Below, in pieces: positions 1 to 6,100 of a DNA stretch of 14,738 nucleotides. Origin of the DNA: PVC group bacterium. GTDB taxonomy: Bacteria > Verrucomicrobiota > Kiritimatiellia > CAIKKV01 > PXCX01. Under the pieces are notes generated by a model, which was not told where the DNA came from, did not search any database, and saw only the letters and a program-made list of their open reading frames with translations. The stretch covers positions 1 through 14,738 of the forward strand of contig PWZG01000514.1 in NCBI GenBank assembly GCA_003567575.1, in the 5' to 3' direction. The stretch's first letter is position 1. Each line of letters begins with the position of its first letter. The position numbers and the translations under genes are program-made.

Positions 1-48
1 CAACCGGTGGCGTCCGCACGCCCACTCCTGCCGTTCGTACTCGAGCAA
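1..48 (-). CDS. rnhB: Ribonuclease HII, N-terminal fragment (cut by window edge)
   Basis: Only the first 16 codons are inside the window: MLEYERQEWACGRHRL. This matches the short N-terminal segment (L-E-x-E-x-x-x-W-x-x-G) that in many RNase HII proteins sits just before the catalytic VDEAGRG motif, which would lie outside the window. RNase HII removes ribonucleotides from RNA/DNA hybrids in the cytoplasm. The start is TTG at 48. It is preceded by an AAGGA ribosome binding site at 55-59 with 6 nt spacing, and there is no ATG in this frame. The gene begins 23 nt after the rplS stop, and rplS-rnhB is a common order in bacteria. The call rests on this short match plus the neighbour; the catalytic residues cannot be checked here. 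Confidence 0.6.
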   Translation of the reverse strand, partial: MLEYERQEWACGRHRL

Positions 49-71
49 GCGAATTCCTTCCGCTATGATTT

Positions 72-425
72 TCAGCGCACGATTTCGCGCAGTTTTGCCG
101 TTTTCCCGATGCGATCGCGCAAATAATAGAGTTTGGCCCGGCGCACATGGGAGGAACCCTCGACTTCAACACGCGCCACGTGCGGCGAATGCACCGGGAA
201 CACACGTTCCACGCCGACACCGTGCGAAATACGGCGTACGGTGAAACGTTCCGCGACACCGCCGCCGGAACGGCCGATGACGATGCCCCTGAATATCTGA
301 ACACGTTCCTTTTCGCCTTCACGAATAACGACATGAACGCTAACCCGGTCGCCTACGTGAAAAGGCGCCAGGGGTTCGGAACGTAAATAAGCTTTTCCAA
401 CGTGGTCCAATGCTTTGGCAATCAT
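72..425 (-). CDS. rplS: 50S ribosomal protein L19
   Basis: A 117-residue protein of the usual length for L19, which sits at the 30S/50S interface of the ribosome. Seen in the sequence are the N-terminal helix, the central segment GDRVSVHVVIREGEKERVQ followed by F-R-G-I-V-I, the conserved FTVRRISHGVGVERVFPVHSP block (about residues 61-81), and the C-terminal RRAKLYYLRDRIGKTAK (about 94-110). The start is ATG at 425 with a GGGAT-rich purine stretch upstream that overlaps the end of trmD; the gap to the trmD stop is 5 nt. The stop is TGA. It is the penultimate visible gene of the clpC-ffh-rpsP-khpA-trmD-rplS-rnhB string and nothing is unusual in it. Confidence 0.97.
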   Translation of the reverse strand: MIAKALDHVGKAYLRSEPLAPFHVGDRVSVHVVIREGEKERVQIFRGIVIGRSGGGVAERFTVRRISHGVGVERVFPVHSPHVARVEVEGSSHVRRAKLYYLRDRIGKTAKLREIVR

Positions 426-430
426 GGTAT

Positions 431-1126
431 TTATCCCATCCCTTCTTTAAACAAATCCGGCCGTCGTTTTTGTGTTCGTTCCTTCGCCTGATCGGCCCGC
501 CAACTGGCAACGGCCGCATGATCACCCGATCGCAGCACGCAAGGCACGGTCATGCCACGGAATTCCGCCGGCCGCGTATATTGCGGATACTCAAGCATTC
601 CCTGACTGAACGATTCCTCCTCCGTCGCACCCTCGCCGCCCAGGACGCCGGGCAGCAACCGTGTTACGGCATCGACAACCACCACGGCCGCAAGGGTACC
701 GTTCGTCAAAATATAGTCACCAATCGACAATTCATCGGTCGCCAGAGCCGTCCGAACTCTTTCATCAACACCTTCGTAGTGTCCGCACAAAAAAATCAAA
801 TGCCGTTCAGTCGCCAATTCTTGCGCCACCGGCTGTCTGAACGACTTTCCTTGCGGCGTCATCAAAATCACTCGCGCCGCCGGTGTCCCAACCGCGTCAA
901 CCGCCGCAAACAACGGTTCCGGTTTCATCACCATGCCGGGACCGCCACCGTATACCCGGTCATCGGTAGTCCGGTGTTTATCCGTCGTAAAATCCCTTAA
1001 GTCAATCACATTGAAGACAACCCGCCCCATCGCAACGGCGCGTTTCAGGATACTCTCCTCCACAAACCCTTTCACCATGGCGGGAAAGATGGTGATAATA
1101 TCAATCCGCAATGGCGTGTCCGTCAT
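431..1126 (-). CDS. trmD: tRNA (guanine37-N1)-methyltransferase
   Basis: TrmD uses S-adenosylmethionine to make m1G37 in tRNAs and so prevents +1 frameshifting. The 231-residue SPOUT protein shows YGGGPGMVMK (59-68), GHYEGVDER (115-123), SIGDYILTNG (134-143), RLLPGVLG (156-163) and YPQYTRP (180-186), the trefoil-knot cofactor site and dimer interface of the family. The family's usual knot motif is LTGGEL; here it reads LTNGTL, a visible departure next to the SAM site. The chosen start is ATG at 1126, 4 nt after the khpA stop, giving the normal family N-terminus (RIDIITIFP). An in-frame TTG at 1138 would add four residues and overlap khpA. rimM, which often precedes trmD, is missing. The stop is TAA. 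Confidence 0.96.
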   Translation of the reverse strand: MTDTPLRIDIITIFPAMVKGFVEESILKRAVAMGRVVFNVIDLRDFTTDKHRTTDDRVYGGGPGMVMKPEPLFAAVDAVGTPAARVILMTPQGKSFRQPVAQELATERHLIFLCGHYEGVDERVRTALATDELSIGDYILTNGTLAAVVVVDAVTRLLPGVLGGEGATEEESFSQGMLEYPQYTRPAEFRGMTVPCVLRSGDHAAVASWRADQAKERTQKRRPDLFKEGMG

Positions 1127-1130
1127 GGAC

Positions 1131-1361
1131 TCACTCAACTACTTCAAGTACTACGCGTAACCGGCGGCGCATACCCATCGCCTCCGCCAGCCCTCGCAAC
1201 GCGTTAATCGTCCGTCCGTTTCGCCCAATGATTTTACCGATGTCATCCGTATGGCAATGCAGTTCGTAAATCACGGTTTGCGCGCCGACAACCTCGGTAA
1301 CCGTCGCTTCCTGCGGATGATCCACAAGCGCGCGAATCACCTGTAACAACAATGCTTTCAT
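1131..1361 (-). CDS. khpA: KH-domain RNA-binding protein KhpA
   Basis: A 76-residue single KH-domain protein of the YlqC/KhpA family (COG1837). The RNA-binding GxxG loop is GRNG at residues 46-49 within IIGRNGRTINALR. In Gram-positive bacteria KhpA works with KhpB (Jag) as a small-RNA and mRNA binding pair, and its gene typically lies between rpsP and rimM/trmD. Here it occupies that place. Its ATG at 1361 overlaps the rpsP TGA stop as ATGA, a sign of translational coupling, and trmD follows after 4 nt. The length is normal for the family. No KhpB partner is visible in the window. Confidence 0.92.
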   Translation of the reverse strand: MKALLLQVIRALVDHPQEATVTEVVGAQTVIYELHCHTDDIGKIIGRNGRTINALRGLAEAMGMRRRLRVVLEVVE

Positions 1362-1726
1362 GCTGACGGCGAAGCCGCAACATCCTGTTCTGCCTCAGGT
1401 GGCGTTGCATCCGGCGGCGGCGCAACATCTTTTTCATCTACCGGCACGGTGGCGCCGGACGGTGCGGCGTCGGGCTGCGCTGCGCCACTCAGGCGTTGAC
1501 GACGCAGCAAACTGGCAACCGTATTCGAAAGCTGGGCGCCGTGGTCCTGCCAATACGATATCCGGTCTGCATGCAAACTGAAGTTGATCCCTTCACGCTT
1601 GGGGTCATACCATCCAAGCGCTTCGAGGAAGCTGCCTTCGCGCGGCGAACGAGAGTCAACAGCTACCACGCGATAACAAACATCGTTGTTAGCGCCTGTT
1701 CTTCGTAATCTGATTTTTACTGACAT
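1358..1726 (-). CDS. rpsP: 30S ribosomal protein S16 with acidic Ala/Pro tail
   Basis: S16 is an assembly protein of the 30S body. The canonical fold is in residues 1-78: MSVKIRLRRTG, then YRVVAVDSRSPREG and FLEALGWYDP, ending with a helix around SNTVASLLRRQ. Residues about 80-122 form a low-complexity tail rich in Ala, Pro, Asp and Glu, longer than in many S16 proteins and probably disordered. The start ATG at 1726 has a very strong ribosome binding site (GGAGG, 1731-1735). The 41-nt gap from ffh shows no clear promoter, so read-through from clpC-ffh is likely. The stop TGA overlaps the khpA start. Confidence 0.96.
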   Translation of the reverse strand: MSVKIRLRRTGANNDVCYRVVAVDSRSPREGSFLEALGWYDPKREGINFSLHADRISYWQDHGAQLSNTVASLLRRQRLSGAAQPDAAPSGATVPVDEKDVAPPPDATPPEAEQDVAASPSA

Positions 1727-1767
1727 GAATTTCCTCCACTAAGAAACAAGCTATCATTTGTACCACA

Positions 1768-3093
1768 TTACATCGGAATACGCAACCTTTTTTGCATCTT
1801 GCCGAATTTACGAGCCATTTTCCGCATCTGATCGAACTGTCGCAACAACAAATTGATATCCGACACGCGGGTACCGCTGCCGCGGGCAATGCGACGCCGG
1901 CGTGAAGCGTTCAACAACGTCGGATAACGTCGTTCACGGGATGTCATGCTAAGAATAATGGCCTCGTTTTTCTTCATGAACTCCGCCGCCTTATCGGAAT
2001 GTTCATCCAGATTCCCCGCCGCGGCCGTCATTTCCGACGGTAACATCTTCATAATGTTTTCCATCGGTCCCATGCGTTTCATCTGTCTCAATTGTTGCAG
2101 GAAATCAGCCAGGTCAAACGTGTTGCCGCGCAGTTTTCGTTCCATTTCGACAGCCTGTTTACGGTCGACCACTTCCTCGGCCTTTTCCACCAGGCTAATC
2201 ACGTCGCCCATACCCAGGATGCGCGATGCCATACGATCCGGATAAAACCTTTCCAGATCGGATATTTTTTCACCGACACCGGTGAAGAGCACCGGACAAC
2301 CGCTGACGGCGCGGATCGAGAGCGCGGCGCCGCCGCGGGCATCGCCATCAAGCTTGGTAAGGATTAAACCGGTCAAACCCAACAGCCGATGGAACGATTC
2401 GGCAACACTTACCGATTCCTGCCCGATGGCTGCGTCGACAACGAGCATTCGTTCACTCGGTTCAACCACCGTGCATAATTCGCGTAATTCATCCAGTAAT
2501 TCAGCGTCAACCTGGAAGCGGCCGCCGGTATCGAACAGAAGCGGGTTGCATCCATCGCTACGCGCCTGAGCCAGCGCGCGTTTCCCCAGGGCTGGAACGG
2601 TTTCGCCGCGTTCCGGCGCAATCATGGGCACATCAATCTGGCCGGCCAGAATGCGCAACTGGTCGACGGCGGCCGGCCGCCTGATATCGGCGGCGGCCAG
2701 CATAACGGGATATCCTTGTTTCTTCCAGAAAGCCGCAAGTTTGGCCGCTGTCGTCGTCTTGCCGGAACCATGCAATCCGAGCAGAACCACGGACGACGGT
2801 TCGCCGGCCAGATCTGGTTCCCGTATCTGGCCGCCGAGCAAGTCGATCATTTCATCGTGAACCTGCTTGACAACCATTTGTCCCGGACTGACCGATTCCA
2901 GCACTTCCTTACCGAGACAACGTTGCGTTACGCGGGCGATAAAATCCTTGGCAACACGATAATTTACATCGGCTTCGAGCAGCGCCATCCGCACTTCACG
3001 CATGGCGTCGCGAACATTGGACTCCGATAGCCGTCCGCGGCCACGGATATTGCGGAAGGCTTTCTGTAACGATGCGCTCAGGGAATCAAACAT
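1768..3093 (-). CDS. ffh: Signal recognition particle GTPase Ffh (SRP54)
   Basis: Ffh binds signal sequences of nascent membrane and secreted proteins and delivers ribosomes to FtsY. The 441 residues show an N domain (1-95), the P-loop GLHGSGKT (106-113), ADIRRPAAVDQL (135-146), G3 DTGGR (188-192), G4 TKLDG (246-250) followed by DARGGAAL, and an M domain from about 320 with RKLRGNTFDLADFL, the methionine-rich MGPMENIMKMLP, and the 4.5S RNA-binding SRRRRIARGSGT (397-408). Two departures stand out: G3 is DTGGR instead of DTAGR, and the usual DAMTGQ is DAAIGQ (220-225). The start ATG at 3093 lies 12 nt after the clpC stop, with a weak ribosome binding site. The 4.5S RNA gene is not in the window. 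Confidence 0.96.
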   Translation of the reverse strand: MFDSLSASLQKAFRNIRGRGRLSESNVRDAMREVRMALLEADVNYRVAKDFIARVTQRCLGKEVLESVSPGQMVVKQVHDEMIDLLGGQIREPDLAGEPSSVVLLGLHGSGKTTTAAKLAAFWKKQGYPVMLAAADIRRPAAVDQLRILAGQIDVPMIAPERGETVPALGKRALAQARSDGCNPLLFDTGGRFQVDAELLDELRELCTVVEPSERMLVVDAAIGQESVSVAESFHRLLGLTGLILTKLDGDARGGAALSIRAVSGCPVLFTGVGEKISDLERFYPDRMASRILGMGDVISLVEKAEEVVDRKQAVEMERKLRGNTFDLADFLQQLRQMKRMGPMENIMKMLPSEMTAAAGNLDEHSDKAAEFMKKNEAIILSMTSRERRYPTLLNASRRRRIARGSGTRVSDINLLLRQFDQMRKMARKFGKMQKRLRIPM

Positions 3094-3105
3094 AAAACGC
3101 GACGA

Positions 3106-5001
3106 TCAGGTTGCCCGGCCCGCGGAAGCGCTGGTGGCCGTCTTTTGTTTAACTTGACGGAAGCGAAGCTTATCACCACTGCGTACCGCCTCGACATGCG
3201 TCGCGGCATCAAGCGTACCGCGCAGGATTTCCTCGGACAAGGGATCTTCGATGTATCGTTCGACGGTGCGCCGCATGGGACGAGCGCCGTACTGGTGATC
3301 AAATCCTTGATCAATCAGCAACTCGCGGGCGCCTGATCCGAGGCGCAATGTCAGGCCACGGCTTTTGAGGCGTTCACACACTTTATCCAGCTCGATATCG
3401 AGAATGCGGGAGACATCGTCACGCGTTAACTGCCGGAAAACAATCATTTCGTCGATCCGGTTCATTAATTCGGGTTTGAAAGCCTTTTTGGCCTCTTCAA
3501 TCATGCGTTGTTTCAGCGCGTTGTACTCCGTCTCCGTATTTTCGCCCGGGGGTTTGAACCCCAGCGTGGCGGCATTGCGCCCGATATCGGCCCCCAAATT
3601 CGAGGTCAGGATAATGATCGTATTGCGGAAATCAATACGCCGCCCCACACTGTCGGTCAATTTACCGTCCTCAAGGATTTGCAACAGGATATTCATGACA
3701 TCCGGATGCGCCTTCTCAGCCTCATCGAATAACACCACGGAATATGGACGTCGCCGCACCTTTTCGGTTAATTGTCCGCCGTCGTCATATCCGATATAAC
3801 CGGGAGGCGATCCAATCAAACGGGAAACAGTGTATTTATCCATGTATTCGGACATATCGATCTGGATCAGAGCATCAGGATCATTAAACATAAATTCCGC
3901 CAACTCACGTGCCAGCAATGTTTTACCGGTACCGGTAGGCCCAAGGAAAACGAACGACCCGATCGGGCGACGCGGGTCCTTGAGATCGGCGCGCGACCGG
4001 CGCAACGCCCGCGCCAGAGTCGCAACGGCTTCAGTCTGGCCGATGACACGGGTATCGAGTTCGCGTTCCATATCCAGTAACCGCTTGAGTTCCTCGTCGC
4101 CGACCTTGCTGATGGGCACGCCCGTCAACCGGGATATAACCATCGTCACATCCTCCGCGGTAACCGTAACGATTTTCTTGCGTGACGCATCGCGCCAACG
4201 CTTCACGGCTTTTTCCATGGCATCGCGGTCACGCCGCTCGCGATCGCGCAACTTGGCCGCCTCCTCGAAATTCTGGTCTCTTATCGCAAGTTCCTTCTTG
4301 TGGCGTATCCGTTCGATACGTTGTTCGCGTTTGCGCAGATCGGGCGAACGCGTCGTCGCGCGAATGCGGGCGCCGGCGCCGGCCTCGTCAATCGAGTCAA
4401 TGGCCTTGTCGGGCATGTAGCGGCCGGTAATGTACCGGTCGCTGAGGCGCGCGGCCAAGACCAGGGCATCATCATGAATCCGTACGTTGTGATGATCCTC
4501 GTATTTGTGGCGGATTCCCTTGAGAATCTCGATTGTTTCATCAACCGAAGGTTCATTGACCTGAACGGTCTGGAACCGCCGTTCGAGGGCGGAATCCTTT
4601 TCAATGTATTTACGATATTCTTCGAGCGTTGTGGCGCCGACACACTGCAATTCGCCGCGCGAAAGCGCTGGTTTGATGATATTGGACGTATCCATGGCGC
4701 CTTCCGCACCGCCTGCGCCGACAATCGTATGCAATTCATCGATAAAAAGGATAATATTCCCGGAACGCCGTATTTCATCAATGACAGCTTTAATGCGCTC
4801 CTCGAACTGGCCGCGATACTTGGTGCCGGCAATCATCAAAGCAAGATCCAGCGTAATGACTTTACGATCACGTAACGGCTCCGGTACATTGCCGTCGACA
4901 ATACACTGGGCCAATCCCTCTACAACCGCCGTCTTGCCAACACCGGCTTCGCCCAATAATACGGGATTGTTTTTGGTGCGACGACACAATATCCTGATCA
5001 C
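3106..5001 (-). CDS. clpC: ClpC tandem AAA+ ATPase fragment (after in-frame TAG)
   Basis: This 631-codon frame is in phase with the upstream fragment and opens at GTG 5001. It holds nearly all of both ATPase modules: Walker A at 17-24 and 354-361, Walker B LFIDEL (85-90) and VVLFDEAEK (422-430), the arginine pair in LERRFQ (139-143), the middle domain with a UVR-like helix (about 239-255), the pore loop GYIGYDDGG (401-409), a candidate ClpP-docking tripeptide LGF (480-482), and the C-terminal QYGARPMRR motif. It lacks the VGRGxEI segment that in AAA+ proteins contacts adenine, so domain 1 would be defective if made alone. AGGA inside the amber context lies about 10 nt before GTG 5001, so re-initiation is possible. 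The stop TGA is 12 nt before ffh. Confidence 0.85.
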   Translation of the reverse strand: MIRILCRRTKNNPVLLGEAGVGKTAVVEGLAQCIVDGNVPEPLRDRKVITLDLALMIAGTKYRGQFEERIKAVIDEIRRSGNIILFIDELHTIVGAGGAEGAMDTSNIIKPALSRGELQCVGATTLEEYRKYIEKDSALERRFQTVQVNEPSVDETIEILKGIRHKYEDHHNVRIHDDALVLAARLSDRYITGRYMPDKAIDSIDEAGAGARIRATTRSPDLRKREQRIERIRHKKELAIRDQNFEEAAKLRDRERRDRDAMEKAVKRWRDASRKKIVTVTAEDVTMVISRLTGVPISKVGDEELKRLLDMERELDTRVIGQTEAVATLARALRRSRADLKDPRRPIGSFVFLGPTGTGKTLLARELAEFMFNDPDALIQIDMSEYMDKYTVSRLIGSPPGYIGYDDGGQLTEKVRRRPYSVVLFDEAEKAHPDVMNILLQILEDGKLTDSVGRRIDFRNTIIILTSNLGADIGRNAATLGFKPPGENTETEYNALKQRMIEEAKKAFKPELMNRIDEMIVFRQLTRDDVSRILDIELDKVCERLKSRGLTLRLGSGARELLIDQGFDHQYGARPMRRTVERYIEDPLSEEILRGTLDAATHVEAVRSGDKLRFRQVKQKTATSASAGRAT

Positions 5002-5013
5002 GCGCGCGATTTC

Positions 5014-5616
5014 CTAGCCGCGCCCTACCACCGGGTCCAAACCGCCTTTGCGGGCGATTTCAGTCAAATCGCGTCCGAACGCATTAAGCGCGGGCGTCTT
5101 GCTCTTGGACCGCCCCTTGGTCGCCGTCGCCGTCGCGCCGGTCTCAGTCGAATCCTCCGGGCCTTCTTCAAAATCGGGGTCCAATTCCTTGAGCACATGG
5201 CGCCGCACGGTATCCAGATCTGTATCCATATTGCGTAGCGCCTGCGCCGCGACGCCTTCCCCCTCGCGAATCAAACCCAACAGTAAATGTTCGGTCCCGA
5301 TATACCCGTGGTTCATCGATGCGGCTTCCATCGCCGCCAGTTGCAGTGCTTTACGAGCTCTGGGCGTGAACGGGACATTGCCGGCCGTTTTTGTCTCGGG
5401 ACCAACGCCGACGAGTTTTTCGATTTCGATACGCAAACCGTCAAGCGACACACCCAACTCGTCGAGAACGCTTACGGCTACGCCCTCCCCTAAGGCGGCC
5501 AGACCCAGAAGTATATGTTCCGTACCGATATAAGGATGATTGAAACGATCAGCCTCTTTACGAGCCAACTGGATGACCTGCTGGGCACGCGGGGTATAAT
5601 TACTGAAACCATTCAT
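5014..5616 (-). CDS. clpC: ClpC N-terminal domain fragment (ends at in-frame TAG)
   Basis: This 200-residue open frame holds the two Clp_N helical repeats (about residues 5-40 and 78-115, each with the pattern YIGTEHxLLGL), the site where ClpC binds adaptors and phospho-arginine. An Asp/Glu/Ser/Thr-rich linker follows at about 145-175, and then the start of AAA+ domain 1 up to GLDPVVGRG, where the amber codon cuts it. The ATG at 5616 is the family start (MNGFSNYTPRAQQVI). AAGG at 5627-5630 is a weak ribosome binding site 10 to 11 nt upstream. A leader of about 140 nt links it to the promoter at 5766-5794. If the stop is real, this piece alone cannot hydrolyse ATP. Confidence 0.85.
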   Translation of the reverse strand: MNGFSNYTPRAQQVIQLARKEADRFNHPYIGTEHILLGLAALGEGVAVSVLDELGVSLDGLRIEIEKLVGVGPETKTAGNVPFTPRARKALQLAAMEAASMNHGYIGTEHLLLGLIREGEGVAAQALRNMDTDLDTVRRHVLKELDPDFEEGPEDSTETGATATATKGRSKSKTPALNAFGRDLTEIARKGGLDPVVGRG

Positions 5617-5759
5617 TATGTTGATTACCTTACAAAGTTCAAGAGGTAGCCTACGACTAACTCTGTTTCTAGCTGCTTATTCCGACGCCGTCCGTCGGTG
5701 GTGGCTTTGGCGGTGACGCCAAGCCGTTGGATTTTGTTTACCCGTCACCAAGATTTAAC
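5617..5759 (-). promoter_or_regulatory. clpC 5' leader with two hairpins
   Basis: The leader between the predicted transcription start (about 5759) and the clpC ATG is about 143 nt. It holds two inverted repeats. At 5703-5725 a 9-pair stem with one bulged base closes a 4-nt loop, and at 5682-5698 a 6-bp stem (CCGACG/CGTCGG) closes a 5-nt loop. Neither is followed by a T-tract, so neither looks like an intrinsic terminator. No CIRCE element (TTAGCACTC-N9-GAGTGCTAA) or CtsR heptad repeat is visible. No known riboswitch was recognised. Confidence 0.4.
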
Positions 5760-5765
5760 AAGGAA

Positions 5766-5794
5766 ATTATACCGAAGCAAGCGCCCAGCGTCAA
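5766..5794 (-). promoter_or_regulatory. Sigma-70 type promoter of the clpC operon
   Basis: On the minus strand TTGACG (5789-5794) and a perfect TATAAT (5766-5771) are 17 bp apart, close to the vegetative consensus. The predicted transcription start is near 5759. It is the only strong promoter seen upstream of the seven-gene string clpC to rnhB. Confidence 0.8.
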
Positions 5795-6100
5795 GCGCGC
5801 TGCAATCTTCAAGAATTGCGGACTGGTAAATTTTCCTCGATTCGGTTTCCCGTTGTCCTCAACGGCTCATCAGGATCTGCCTGCCGCGCTTCGCTTGGCG
5901 CAGACATCTGAGAGAACGGGGGAATCGGTTGACGCGTACGGCGACCGTTCTCTGATACATGAAAAATCAGATTTCGCCGCGAAATCGCAGGCCGGACTGA
6001 CCTCGCGGAGGCGCACGTCGGGCCGACATGCGCCACAAGGAATCATTGAAAAATCGGATACGTTTGCCCTGAATCGCCGGTTGCGCTGAATGTCCGCCCC
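5795..6100. other. Intergenic region between mcsB and the clpC promoter, repeat-rich, no gene
   Basis: No reading frame here looks like a protein. What can be seen is a perfect hairpin except for one G.T pair at 6011-6033 (10-bp stem, 3-nt loop), 68 nt after the mcsB stop on the minus strand; an adjoining small hairpin at 6001-6011; a 9-bp inverted repeat AGAGAACGG/CCGTTCTCT at 5911-5919 and 5945-5953; and a 13-bp direct repeat TGAAAAATC(A/G)GAT at 5960-5972 and 6047-6059. The 6011-6033 hairpin may stop transcription after mcsB, but no T-tract follows it. Confidence 0.45.

Larger units (their letters stand above)
3106..5616 (-). pseudogene. clpC: clpC, AAA+ unfoldase interrupted by an in-frame amber codon
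   Basis: Read as one frame, this locus encodes 836 codons of a ClpC-type Hsp100 unfoldase, the normal length. ClpC unfolds substrates, including phospho-arginine-tagged ones, and feeds them to ClpP. The frame is intact on both sides of a single TAG at 5014-5016 (codon 201). Family members read GRDKEIERVI at this point; here it is GRG-stop-EIARVI, so one base change from AAG (Lys) or CAG (Gln) explains it. All other parts look functional: two Clp_N repeats, Walker A GEAGVGKT (222-229) and GPTGTGKT (559-566), UVR-like middle region (about 444-460) and a candidate ClpP loop LGF (685-687). It may be a sequencing error, a recent null mutation, read-through, or a split gene. The two halves are also listed separately. 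Confidence 0.85.

Noticed and set aside
410..1000. Plus-strand open frame of 196 codons opposite trmD
   Set aside because: It is an antisense shadow of trmD with arginine- and histidine-rich composition and no protein features.
4281..4875. Long open frames of over 180 codons overlapping clpC on both strands
   Set aside because: They overlap well-conserved AAA+ coding sequence in other frames; no independent domain or start signal supports them.
5014..5016. Genetic code change with TAG as a sense codon
   Set aside because: Only one internal TAG occurs among all genes here, and the right-edge gene ends in TAG after a natural C-terminus.
6001..6033. Intrinsic terminator after mcsB
   Set aside because: The hairpin is strong but no T-tract follows on the minus strand, so it is reported only as a structure.
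5727..6089. Plus-strand open frame of 120 codons between mcsB and clpC
   Set aside because: It lies across the clpC promoter and repeats, has no family resemblance and no ribosome binding site.
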